DNA from: Hordeum vulgare subsp. vulgare
Lineage: Eukaryota; Streptophyta; Magnoliopsida; Poales; Poaceae
Reading direction: 5' to 3'
NCBI RefSeq assembly: GCF_904849725.1
Contig: NC_058524.1
Coordinates: 348,623,823 to 348,687,822 of the forward strand
Length of the DNA: 64,000 bases
A program made the position numbers and the translations under genes. A model generated the notes under the pieces. The model searched no databases and was not told where the DNA came from. It was given only the letters and a program-made list of their open reading frames with translations. Below are positions 48,982 to 59,838 of this stretch, piece by piece (within the stretch, counting starts at the first letter, position 1; each line of letters begins with the position of its first letter).

Positions 48982-49640
48982 GTGAACCTCCAATCCACCG
49001 TGTTTATGAAGTTATTCTTGCTAGGCAAAGCATTGGACTTGGCCTTGCGGTTGAGCTTGCCTCTATTGTCTTCACTCTTCTCATAGTGACAGTCCATGAT
49101 GAAGTGACTCACATTGCCACAATTGCTGCAAGTCCTCACATATTGACTCTGGGCTCAAATTTTCTCTTGTGTCCCCAAAATTCCCTTGGTGCAAGATCCA
49201 TGTGCTCGTGGTAAACATTTTTGGTGTTTTTGGGGAAACATTCCTCTTCATCATCTTCTTCCTTTTTCGGAATCACCTTGGCATTCAAAGAAAGGTTGGG
49301 TTTCTTTGACCGTTGGACACAAGTTAGAGCGTTGTCAGGGATCTTGTTCAAGATGTCCATTGCAATGAACTCAAGGTGTGGAATTCCGGTCCTTGAGGGA
49401 TCACAAAAGTCATGCTCTTGTTGAAAGGCATGATAGCCTTGAGAAACTTATGCTTGACTCATTTTTCATCTGTGTACTTGCTCCCATGATCTTGGAGTGA
49501 GACTGCAAGAGTAATTAATTTATAGTAAAGATCACGAGGATCTTCATCATCATTCATCAGAAACTCATCGAACCCATCAAACACGACCTGAAAGTCGGAG
49601 CGTTGAATGCTCAAGCTTCCCTTGTACAAAGACTTCATGT
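48982..49640 (-). pseudogene. Copia gag remnant
   Basis: On the minus strand, from 49640 leftwards, there is a gag-like sequence: FDEFLMNDDEDPRDLYYKL, a Lys-rich Asp/Glu stretch, and a zinc knuckle CSNCGNVSHFIMDC near 49095-49140. A TGA at 49459-49461 stands where relatives have Trp, and at least one later frameshift is present. The type resembles SIRE/Maximus-like Copia gag. It is cut at its 3' side by the insertion of C. Confidence 0.7.
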
Positions 49641-49833
49641 GTTTCGATGCATGTTTCTAGAATTCGGCTTTCGTCCCACTTTATAAATAAAGCAACCACC
49701 TGATACAACTCGAAGTTCGATGTTGGGGCAACCAACACAAGCACACCAAATACAAATAATAGAGAAAGAAAAAAAGAAATTAATGCCAATTAATCCAGAT
49801 CAACGAAAACACCGATGACCGGTAGACGATGAG
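49641..49833. other. Short spacer, nothing certain
   Basis: This AT-rich stretch contains a motif ACTTTATAAATAAAGC next to CGTCCC that recalls grass LINE 3' ends, but no poly(A) or coding region supports it. Confidence 0.3.
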
Positions 49834-51119
49834 CCTTTTGAAGAATTTCCACCACACTCCAAGCATTTTGGACCGTCGAACACTATCGGGCCTTTGGGAC
49901 TAGGCGGGCAAGGCCTGTCTTCCTATGACTCAAGAAATGACACATGGCTTGGGCCGTGGATGGCCCACCATTAGGCTTTGCGGGTGAGGATTTCGCAAGG
50001 TCCCCCGTCTTGTGCGTTGCATGACAACAAACGTCGGGAGGAAACACGTGTTTCCCCCTCACGAAGGCACTTCCCGAGGTATTCGTAGGGCGGCCTAAAC
50101 AAGAGTAGCCTCACGGAGACGCACGGTCTTGCGTTGTCGCGTAGGTGACGAAGGTCGTGCCAAGTGGCACCATGAGTGACACCAGTAGGCACGAATGTGG
50201 ACGATTTCCTCTTTTGTGCTAAGAGAGCTGGGCCACCACCAGTTACCAAAGAAATCCCTAAAGGTTTCCCCTTTGGTGTAAGAGGACCAAGACTAGAGGC
50301 TTGTCAGGACAGAGGTCATCCCTGAGTCCACAAACGCGTCATGGGAGGAAGTTTTGCACATGAAGACCACTTTAGTCATGATAGGGTGCAGTCATACCCC
50401 CTTCAAATTGGTCGTTGTGGTGACCCTTCCCGCCGTCTGTTTTCGGGGGAAGAGGGTCGTGGCCAGTATAAGAGAGAACAAACTGCCACCATAGAAGAGG
50501 GAGGCCCGTGGACTAGCAAGAACCATCCTTGTACTCTCTTTTTAGCTCTCAAGAAATACAAACAAGCAGGAGTAGGGTTTTACACTGCAAGGTGTCCGAA
50601 CCTAGGTAAACTGCCGTGTCCATTATTATTCCACCTTAGCTCGATCGCGCCAGAGTGTTGCTGCTAGGTTGCGCTCAGAAGAGCCTGGGCACCCTAGAGT
50701 TCGAACCTCCAGGGTCCCCGGAGCCCCAATTCTGACATTTGGCATGCAAGCCAGGGGTGCCCATTTCTCTCGAGCTCTGGTTCGACTCGAGCTTCGACAA
50801 CCCCATGGTTGACGGGTGTAGTGCGCGTGCCAAGCATCGGGCAGCCTGTGCTGCCCGGACCATGCCCATTGGCCGTGGTGGTCGCCTCTGTTCGACCGGC
50901 GACGTGCTTGAGCCCCCGCTGATCCCATTCCCCGTGGGCAGTTGGACTCTTACTCACACTACTCTGTGCAATAAGACGGCTGCACCGCCCTGGTGTCCCC
51001 TACCCGTGCTCGTCTTGGGTGTGCGGAGGCGTGGACCACGCCGCTCAGGCCGTGAGGGTTGCTTTGCCATCGCCCGGGGGTGCTTCCTACGATGCCCGAT
51101 GGGTCCATGCCGCCAAGGT
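49834..51119 (+). mobile_element. Gypsy remnant 'H', LTR and leader part
   Basis: The region from about 49834 to 50738 reads like a Gypsy LTR, with a promoter-proximal CCAGTATAAGAGAG and a downstream CAAGAAATACAAACAAGCAGG. It ends ...TCTGACA at about 50738, followed by TTTGGC, a degenerate form of the TTTGGCGCGCCAGG start found after the LTR in Tat-type elements. The following 400 bp is a GC-rich leader. Gag and protease are missing: the leader passes almost directly into RT. The ends of the LTR are approximate. Confidence 0.5.
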
Positions 51120-51764
51120 CATCACTTTCCTCTGGGCAAACGCGGACGTGTTCACATAGAAGGTACCTAACTTGTCGGGAGTCCCAAGGGAAGTAATCAA
51201 GCATCAGCTCACGGTGTGCCTCGGCGCATGCCTCGTCAATAAGAAAGCACGACGCCAGTCGCGAGAGAAGGAGGAGTTCATTGTTCAAGAGGTGCGGAAG
51301 ATGCAAGAGTTTGGTCTCATCCGCAAGGTCCATCACCCTGTGTGCCTCGCTAACCCCGTCGTCATTCCCAAGAAGGGCGACAAGTAGAGGATGTGCATCG
51401 GCTTCAATAGCCTAAAAATGTCTTACCCCATGACCCCTTCCCGTACTGTGCATCGACCAGATCATGGACTCCATGGAGAACAGCGGCCTGCTGTGCTTCT
51501 TGGATGCCTTTTTAGGATACCACGAGATCAAGATGACGACAAATGATCTGGAGAAAATACCATTCGTCTCCCACTGCGGGGTGTTCTCCTATGTATGCCT
51601 TTCGGCCTGAAGAGCCCGGGGGCCTCCTTTCCGTGGTTGACGCACATCACACTAGGGGGGCACCTTGGAAGGAATGCAAAGGCCTACCTCGACGACTTCG
51701 TGGTCAAGAAGCGTGAGGCCAGGACGCTCATCCAGGACGTGGACGAGACTTTCACCAACCTACG
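51120..51764 (+). pseudogene. H reverse transcriptase fragment (Tat-type Gypsy)
   Basis: The sequence reads through FLWANADVF, SGVPREVIKHQL, EEFIVQEVRKMQ, ANPVVIPKKGDK, then YVCLS/MPFGLK, and AYLDDFVV (the RT catalytic box, YLDD form), all recognisable as RT of the Tat/RIRE2-like group. Stops and frameshifts occur near 51158, 51385, 51440 and 51545-51590. The frame is cut off at 51764 by the LTR of element G, after NLRV. Upstream gag and protease are absent. Confidence 0.78.
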
Positions 51765-53783
51765 TGTAACGACTAAGATGCGTCCCTTTCCTATTTTGGG
51801 GGAGAGGCCTCAAAAGGGAAAGGGAGACATCTAAATGTTTCGCAAGCGAGATAATCATAACATTACATAAGTGAAAGAGTGACAAGTAGGGCATACACTT
51901 GCCATCTGATAATAGTATAGTATTAAGCTTACAGACACACATTATTCAGAGCATAGTTTAGTCCCGCTACGGACAAGATGAAACCAGTAAAACTATGACA
52001 ACCTGCATGCTGGCCCCACAATCACGACCACGACCTCAGTCCTCCAGATAGTTCACGCACAGTCGGCCAGAGTCCTCATCGAACTCCCACTTCAGCTGGT
52101 TGTCATCAGGATCTCCTGCGTCGGGCGTACCTGTACCTGTTGGTGTTTGTAGGAATCTGTGAGCCACGGGGACTCAGCAATCGTATGCCTTTGGTATCGA
52201 ATCTAGCCGAGTTATTCGGTGAGGAAGGATAAGTGTATGGGTTTGCAACAACCTACGCATATTTGGTGGCTACCTTACAATGATCAGAGCAATCATATGG
52301 TGGTCTACGCGAGCGATCGAAGACTAGGTTGATCACTAACTGATCCTGAACATCTACTTACGTCAGACATAACCCCATTGTGTTCTCGATCAGAGAACGA
52401 TCTCCGAAAGAGACAGTCACAGTTACGCACACAGTTGGCAGTTTTATTAGAGTTACTTTAAGTTATCTAGAACCGGATGTTAACAAAATATCCATGTTTG
52501 CCACATAATCGCGGGCACGGCTTTTTGAAAGATTAAACCCTGCAGGGGTGCTCCAACTAGTCCGTCACAAACTCCCACGGGTCGCAATGTAATCGTCTAT
52601 CACGAAACTCGTGATCTCGTCGGATTCCTTAGAGGAAAACCTGAACTTTGAGGAGACCCAAAGTTTCACCGGGATTCCTATACGCAAGATATATCGCTAA
52701 GGTAAGACAAATCTGGCAAGACCTCCTGACGTGTCGACGACCCCGAAAGGAGCCGCGTATCTCGTACTCAGGACACGACGATAAGCGACGCGTACAGTGG
52801 CCTGATAGAAATCACTCAAGTTGCCCTGAGTTGGCCCCGCACAGTGCTTTAGTTCAGACCAATACTCATGAGGAGCACTGGCCCGGGTTGTTGATTAAAT
52901 CCTCGGGGTAGCTATTCCCTATGCAACTTATTATTAGGTTGTTAGCAGATTAAAAACCAATGTTGGGTCCTGCCAGACAAGCCTTAACACTACACGATTT
53001 ATCAAGGGGTCCCCATAGCAACCCCGAACGTGTTAGGAGCGATCAGTTATGGAATCAAACACCGGTACCCGAAACTAAGGCGGCAACAACGGAACAAATC
53101 ACCCGACAAAAGGCTAGGCCTTCCGTTATTTACCAAGTATATAGGTGCGTTAATTAAATATTAGTTGGCATAATGATATCAAAATACCCATGTTATCACA
53201 TGGGATAGGTGGCACCTGCAACTAGCAAAGCTATCCATTAGGGGTTAAGCAAGCCTACTTAGCCAAACTATATTTGCTAGGATAGGGAGGTGTTTGGGGT
53301 TCATGGCAAAGACAGGTGGCATTTATATCAAGTGGTAGGCAGCGAGCATGTAACGAAGGAAACGTGATTCTAAGCATAACAAAGCTAGAAACAGTGTCAA
53401 GGTCACGGTCATCTTGCCTCTGATGTCTTCAGCTTGGAACTGCTCTTGTTCTTCCTGCACGTACTCTCCAGAATGCACGTACTCGCTCTCCGTTCCCGAT
53501 GCTACCCAAGATAAGATAACAACCAATGAACACCGGCAAAACATAATGCAACAATTAACATGATGCATGTTGCAGAAGAAAGCATGCATCACTATTCTAG
53601 TCACTTTCATATGCATTAGTTGAGTTAATTGAATTCTGGACAGAACCTCATATTAAGTTATCTTGACATGCATGAATATGTCATGAACATGTGCATCACG
53701 AGAAAGTGATGCAAAAACATATAAAGAACGTAGAGAACGGAGTCACGGTTCAACCAGAAACTACAAAACAAGTTACAAAGGCC

Positions 53784-55162
53784 TGATACGTCTTCATCCT
53801 ATCTACTTTTCCAAACTCTTTTGCCCTTGTTTTGGACCCTAATTTGCATGATCTGAATGGAACTAACCCGGACTGACGCTGTTTTCAGCAGAATAGCCAT
53901 GGTGTTGTTTTTGCGCAGAAATAAAAGTTCTCGGAATGACCTGGAAATTTACGAGGATTTTTTGTGGAATATATAAAAAATACTGGCGCAAGAATTACCT
54001 AGAGGGACGGAGTGAGGAACCCACAAGCCCAGGAGGCGCGGGCCCCCCTGGCCGCGCCTGGCAGGCTTGTGGGGCCCTCGTGGCTCCGCCGCCTCCAACC
54101 CCAGCTCTATTTAGTCTCTCTCGTCTGGAAAAAAAAATCAGAGAGAAGAGTTCATCGCGTTTTACGATACGGAACTGCCGCCACCACCTGTTCTTCCTCT
54201 GGAGGGCAGATCTGGAGTCCGTTCTGGGCTCCGAGAGGGGGAATCGACGCCTTCGTCATCACCAACCATCCTTCATCACCAATTCCATGATGCTCTTCAC
54301 TGTTCGTGAGTAATCTCATCGTAGGCTTGCTGGACGGTGATGGGTTGGATGAGATCTATCATGTAATCGAGTTAGTTTTGATGGGGTTTGATCCCTAGTA
54401 TCCACTATGTTCCGAGATTGATGTTGCTACTACTTTGCTATGCTTAATGCTAGTCACTAGGGCCCGAGTGCCATGATTTCAGATCTGAACCTATTATGTT
54501 CTCATCAATATATGTGTGTTCTTGATCCTATCTTGCAAGTTGTAGTCACCTACTATGTGTTATGACCCCGCAACCTCAGAGTGACAATTGCCGGAACCAC
54601 TCCCGGAGATGACCATAGTATGAGGAGTTCATGTATTCACTAAGTGCTAATGCTTTGTTCCGGTTCTCTATTAAAAGGAGAACCTTAATATCCCTTAGTT
54701 TCCATTAGGACCCCGCTTCCACGGGAGGGATGGACAATAAATGTCATGCAAGTTCTTTTCCTTAAGCACGTATGACTATATACGGAATACATGCCTACAT
54801 TACATTGACGAACTGGAGCTAGTTACAAATCACCCCATGTTATAATTGTCACATGATGAATGTCATCCGGCATAATTATCCATCACTGATCCAATGCCTA
54901 CGAGTCTTTTCCTACTGGTCCTTGCTATGTTACTTTAGCGCTACTGTTATCACTGCTGCTACTGTTACCGCTACTACTGTCACTACTTTGCTACTGAAAC
55001 TTTAATGCAGATACTAAGTCTTTCAGGTGTGGTTGAATTGACAACTCAACTACTAATACTCGAGAATATTCTTTGGCTCCCCCCTTGTGTCGAATCAAAA
55101 AATTTGGGTTGCATACTCTACCCTCGAAAACTGTTGCGATCCCCTATACTTGTGGGTTATCA
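53784..55162 (+). repeat. D 5' LTR (1379 bp)
   Basis: It runs from TGATACGTC to GGGTTATCA. It contains a GC-rich hairpin at 54020-54073 followed by a TATA-like CTATTTAG at about 54107-54114. A short run of ACT/GCT triplets lies near its 3' end (54943-54998). Confidence 0.92.
54020..54073. promoter_or_regulatory. GC-rich nested hairpin in the D 5' LTR
   Basis: The outer stem is CCCACAAGCC / GGCTTGTGGG and the inner stem GGCGCGG (54035-54041) / CCGCGCC (54052-54058). The same structure recurs at 58293-58354 and 62002-62052. It lies just upstream of the presumed TATA-like motif. The function is unknown. Confidence 0.7.
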
Positions 55163-55173
55163 AGACTATTTTC

Positions 55174-55190
55174 TGGCGCCGTTGCCGGGG
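55174..55190 (+). promoter_or_regulatory. D primer-binding site
   Basis: TGGCGCCGTTGCCGGGG lies 11 bases after the LTR end. It matches the primer site used by Athila-type elements, complementary to the 3' end of a tRNA (reported as Asp for this group, from memory). Confidence 0.8.
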
Positions 55191-55241
55191 AGGCATAGCT
55201 CTATTCTCTGAGTCACTTGGGATTTACGTCTGTTGATCACT

Positions 55242-57968
55242 ATGAGGAATCCGAGAGATCAAAAAACTAAAGTCTTGCCTTCAACTACGAGGACATGTAA
55301 GGAACTGCAATCTAGCGCTGCACTTGATTCACCTTCAGTTATGAGTAAGTTTGCGACACCACCACTTGCTAGAAATTCTGATATATCGCCTGTGCTTGAT
55401 GATGCTACTTATGCTATCCATGATGCTTATGATGATGCTTTGCTTGATACTGCTTTGCCACTGGGTGCATTCCTTGATGCACAAATTGCTAGAGTTGCTG
55501 CTATATGTGATGATACTTCTGAAATTGCTGAAATTATTGAAGTAGAACCTGTCGTTTCACCTGTTATAACTAGCTCTCCTAGATATGAATTGCCTGATAT
55601 ACCTGAGGGTTATGTTATGGAGGGAGAGGTAGCTGAGGACTTTCTTGCTTGTAAGGATAGCTATGATCTTGAGAACTTATTGCGCAAGTGGAAAGAAAAA
55701 TCTCTGAACGCTAGAATGAAATACGATCCTAAGTTTGCTACTTCGCCTATCTTTGTAACTGATAAGGATTATGAATTCTCTTTTGATCCTGAGTTAATCA
55801 CTTTGGTCGAATCTGATCCTTTTCATGGTTATGAGTCTGAAATGGTTGTAGCACATCTTACCAAACTGCACGATATAGCCACCCTATTCACGAATGAGGA
55901 AAAGATCCGCCACTACTATATCCTTAAGTTGTTTCCTTTCTCACTAAAGAGTGATGCTAAGACTTGGTTCACTTCTCTTCCTCCTGGTTGTGTGTGTAGT
56001 CCCCAGGATATGATTTATTTCTTCTCTGAGAAATATTTTCCTGCCCATAAAAAACAAGCTGCGTTGCAGGATATATATAACTTTGTGCAAGTTCAAGAAG
56101 AGAGTCTCCTACAAGCTTGGGGGATGCTTGTCCAGCTACTTAATACTTTGCCTCATCACCCTCTTGAGAAAAACGAAATACTTGATATCTTCTATAATGG
56201 ACTAACCGATGCTTCTAGGGACCACCTAGATAGTTGTGCTGGTTGTGTTTTCAGGGAACGAACTGTGGAACAAGCTCAGATTCTATTGAATAATATCTTG
56301 TGCAATGAGAATGCTAGGACTATTCTCAAACCACCTCCGAAGCCAACCCCGAAGAAAATAGGTATCCTATTCCTCAGTCCTGAAGATATGCAAGAAGCCA
56401 AGAAATCTATGAAATAGAAGGGCATTAAATCTGAAGATGTCAAGAATCTACCACCTATTGAAGAAATACATGGTCTTGATAACCCGACACAAGTAGTAGA
56501 GGTAAATTCTCTTCGTAGACTCAATGAGAGTGATATTCCTTTTGATAAACCTGCTAGTTTATGCTTAGATGAATTTGATAACTTTGTTGCCAAACAACAA
56601 AGTTTCAATGATTATGTTAGCAGATAATTGGAACAGAATGCAAGTATGCTTAGTCATTTAAGTGCTTGTGTGGATAGAAATCTCAATGATATTAAGCTTT
56701 TGAGTAAACATGCCTCTATGGTTACTACTCAAATAGAACAAGTACATAAGACTCAAAACGACTTGCTCAATGAGTTGAATGACAATTCTGTTAGAGTCAT
56801 CACTAGAGGTGGTAGAATGACCCAGGAACCTTTGTATCCCGAGGGTCGTCCTAAGAGAATTGAACAAGATTCTCAAGGAGTTAGCACCGAGGCACCTAGT
56901 CATCATAGGAAGAAAATGAAAGATGATAGGAACTTGCATGCTAGCAACCCTGTTGCTATTACACCGGAGAATCCAAACGATGTCTCTGTTTCTGATGCCG
57001 AAACACAATCTGGTGATGAACATGAGCCTAGTGATAATATCGATAGTGGTGTTCATGATGATGCTCAACCTAGCAATGATAAGGATGTGGAGATTGAACC
57101 AGTTGATCTTGATAAACAACAACCTAAGAATAGGAGATACGAGAAGAACGACTTCATTGCTAGGAAGCATGGTAAAGAAAGGGAACCATGGGTTCAAAAA
57201 CCCATGCCCTTTCCTCCCAAACCATCCAAGAAAAAGGATGATGAGGATTTTGAGCGCTTTGTTGAAATGATTAGACATGTCTTTCTACAAATGCGTTTGA
57301 CATATATGCTCAAAATGTCTCCCTATGCTAAGTACATGAAAGATATTGTGACCAATAAAAGGAGGATACCTGAGGTTGAGATTTCCACCATGCTCGCTAA
57401 TTACACCTTCAAGGGTGGAACTCCTAAGAAACTAGGTGATCCCGGAGTGCCCACTATACCTTGCTCCATTAAAGGAAACTACGTTAGAACTGCTTTATGC
57501 GATCTTGGAGCCGGTGTTAGTGTTTTGCCTCTCTCTCTTTATCATAGACTTGAATTGGATAAGTTGACACCCATTGAAATGTCTTTGCAAATAGCCGACA
57601 AATCAACTGCTTTTCCTATCGGCATTTGTGAGGATGTGCCTGTTGTGGTTGCTAACGTTACTATCATAACGGACTTTGTTATTCTGGATATTCCCGAGGA
57701 TGATGCCATGGCGGTCATCCTTGGAAGACCCTTTTTAAACACTACAGGGGCTGTTATTGATTGCAACAAAGGCAATGTCACTTTCCATGTCAATGGTAAT
57801 GAGCATACGGTGCCCTTTCCGAAGAAACAATATCGAGTACATTGCATCAATGCTATTGAAAAAACTTCATCGATTCTTATTGGGAGCTTTGAATGCCCTA
57901 TACCTATTGTTAAGATGAAGTATGATTTGCATGTTGGGGATATGCACATCCCCATTGAGGTAACCTAG
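55242..57968 (+). pseudogene. D gag-protease
   Basis: The start is ATG at 55242-55244, after a 79-bp leader. One frame runs to 57968 with two in-frame stops: TAG at 56415-56417 and TAA at 56625-56627. The first open part (to 56414) has acidic N-terminal repeats and an Athila gag capsid domain (HYYILKLFPFSLKSDAKTWF). The last part (56628-57968) has a long charged linker and an aspartic protease with ALCDLGAGVSVLP and VILGRPFL. Codon use and length fit Athila gag-protease. It would make the particle protein if the stops were read through. Confidence 0.85.
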
Positions 57969-58184
57969 TGACTATTCGAAAATTCTCCAGTTTTATGCGA
58001 GTCAGAAAAAGTTTGTCAAGGAGACTTGATCAACCTCATTGACGGATTTTTTTTGATGACCATGAGATGGATGAATCTGAGAGTCACATCCTTCTGCCCC
58101 CAACTTTTACTTTCCGTTGTTTAGAAGAAAAATGATAAATTTAGCTTTATTTTCCTGTTTTGTGCTTTTTGCGTCCCTTAGAAA
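57969..58184 (+). other. D non-coding stretch after protease
   Basis: About 215 bp with no open frame. In autonomous relatives RT would begin here. The sequence passes straight into the LTR-like segment instead, so the whole RT to integrase region is absent. Confidence 0.6.
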
Positions 58185-58415
58185 AATGTCCCGAAAATAA
58201 AAGTTCTTCAAATGCCCTGAAAATCAAGTATGTTTTTTATGGAATTTTTGAAAAATTCTGAGACAAAGAGCTAGGCACGGGGATGCACCAGTGGGCCACA
58301 AGCCCAAGAGGCGCGGGCACCCCCCTGGCCGCGCCTACCAGGCTTGTGAGGCCCACGTGCCCCCCTCCACTTATTCCGGCTCCCATCTCCTTCTCCTACC
58401 TCCAGAAAAAATCAT
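58185..58415 (+). promoter_or_regulatory. Internal LTR-like segment of D
   Basis: About 230 bp aligns by eye with LTR positions 53915-54145. It starts with the shared AAATAAAAGTTC block, continues through a TATGGAATTTTTGAAAAAT region matching the LTR GTGGAATATATAAAAAAT, then the GC-rich hairpin (58293-58354), and then CTCC plus an A-rich run. Identity is clearly lower than between the two LTRs. It lies about 350-580 bp before the 3' ORF and may be an internal promoter; that role is an inference. Confidence 0.7.
58293..58354. promoter_or_regulatory. GC-rich nested hairpin in the internal LTR-like segment of D
   Basis: The outer arms GGGCCACAAGCC and GGCTTGTGAGGCCC pair with a small bulge. The inner arms GGCGCGG and CCGCGCC pair as in the LTRs. 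The outer stem differs in sequence from the LTR copies while keeping the pairing. Confidence 0.65.
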
Positions 58416-58765
58416 TCCACAACCCAAACCCATGTTCTTGCTCTTCTTGTTGTGTTTTTCGATCCCCTTGTCCAAAGCCCATTCACCAAACAGTTCTGGG
58501 GGGATTGTTCCTTGGTATGTGACTCCTACATTGGCCCAATTAATTTTTGCTCTAGTGCCTTATTTGTTGTGTATTATTGCTGCCTTGGTGACCCTGTTCT
58601 TGAGCTTTGCATGTTAATTTTAGTTGGTCCCAAGTAGTTTTGATGCATGATATGGTCTCTAGGCACTTGTAGGAGTAGTTTCTATGAGTTTCATTGAGCC
58701 TTGTTCACTTTTCCTTTGAGTCACTAAAAATTTCAGAAATTTTCAAGAGAAAGAAAAAGGAAAAG

Positions 58766-59838
58766 ATGAGGAGGTTCCTAAGAGGATCTTCAAGCCGTGA
58801 CCCCAAGGATGATGAAAATGAGAAGAAGAAACCCAAGTATCCGGTCCCCCGAGTTGCAGAAGTTCGAGCGTGCGAGTGACCAAGTGATGTGTTCTTACAT
58901 GCCGCCGGTCTTGATGAGGATTTTTATTACTTGGTGGAGAACGCAGGCCTTACCGCATTTATTGAAGATAAGTGTCCACAATACCTCCTCCTCACTAATA
59001 TTTTCGTGCAAAGCTTTAATTTCTATCCAAGGAAGAGTCCTCCTATGGTTGAGTTCAAGTTATATGATTTCCCCCAGTGCATGTCACTTCAGGGTTTTTG
59101 CAATGTTTGCAAATTACCTTATGTTGGGGATATTCATGAACCTCGTCCACGGGACTTGGAGGCTTTCATTGATACTATTGCTATAGGAGAGGAGAGAGGA
59201 TTATCTTGCGCTAGAGTTGCTAGCATTCATTTTCCCGTGCTTCGGTATTTCTCATTATTCGTGGGAAAATGTTTGATTGGCCGTGGGAAAGCTTGGGCTC
59301 TTAGCTCCCCAGATCTTGCGGTTTTGTGCGAAGCCCTTTATAATGATAAAACTTATAGCTTGGGCGCTATAGTGGCTCAACGGTTGAACACGAACCGTAC
59401 TAAAGGCGCTATTTATGGAGGTATCTATGCTACCCGTCTTGCTAAATATTTTGAGATACCTATTAGACTGCACGAGGAAGAAGAGATGCTTCTTCCTAAG
59501 AGATAGCTAGATTATGATAGCATGGTTTGCCATGACTTCCTTGATAAAGATATAAATAAAGGATGATTTATAACCTCGTATTTAGCCAGGGTACTCGTGA
59601 GACTATTACTTTGCATGCTCCTTCTTTGTTCAATCTTCATCTAGGCAGGTACATTATTATGCCCTCGGACATCTACGCATATTGGGGCATAGCGCCACCA
59701 CAGGCGCCCGTGCCCGAGCTACCAGTCGAGTACCAGACGCCAGTTTATCAGTGGGAGCCAGAGGAGCTCACCCAGTAGTGGCACCCTCAGTACACTCCGG
59801 AGTACCCCGGAGACGGTTACTTCCCACCTTGGGAGTAG
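58766..59838 (+). pseudogene. D 3' ORF, Athila-type plant transposon protein
   Basis: The start is ATG at 58766. The protein has a basic/acidic N-terminus (MRRFLRGSSSRDPKDDENEK), then a conserved globular region (CPQYLLLTNIFVQ, PPMVEFKLYDFP, GRGKAWALSSPDL) and a Pro/Trp-rich tail. It resembles the Athila ORF-1/putative plant transposon protein family; its biochemical role is unknown. Defects are TGA at 58877-58879 (probably from Trp), TAG at 59504-59506, a frameshift near 59558 and TAG at 59776-59778. The final stop is at 59836-59838. The longest open part is 58880-59503. Confidence 0.68.

Noticed and set aside
49650..49720. LINE 3' end on the minus strand
   Set aside because: A TTTATTTATAAAG...GGGACGAAAGCC-like wording recalls grass LINE ends, but there is no poly(A) tract, target duplication or coding part.
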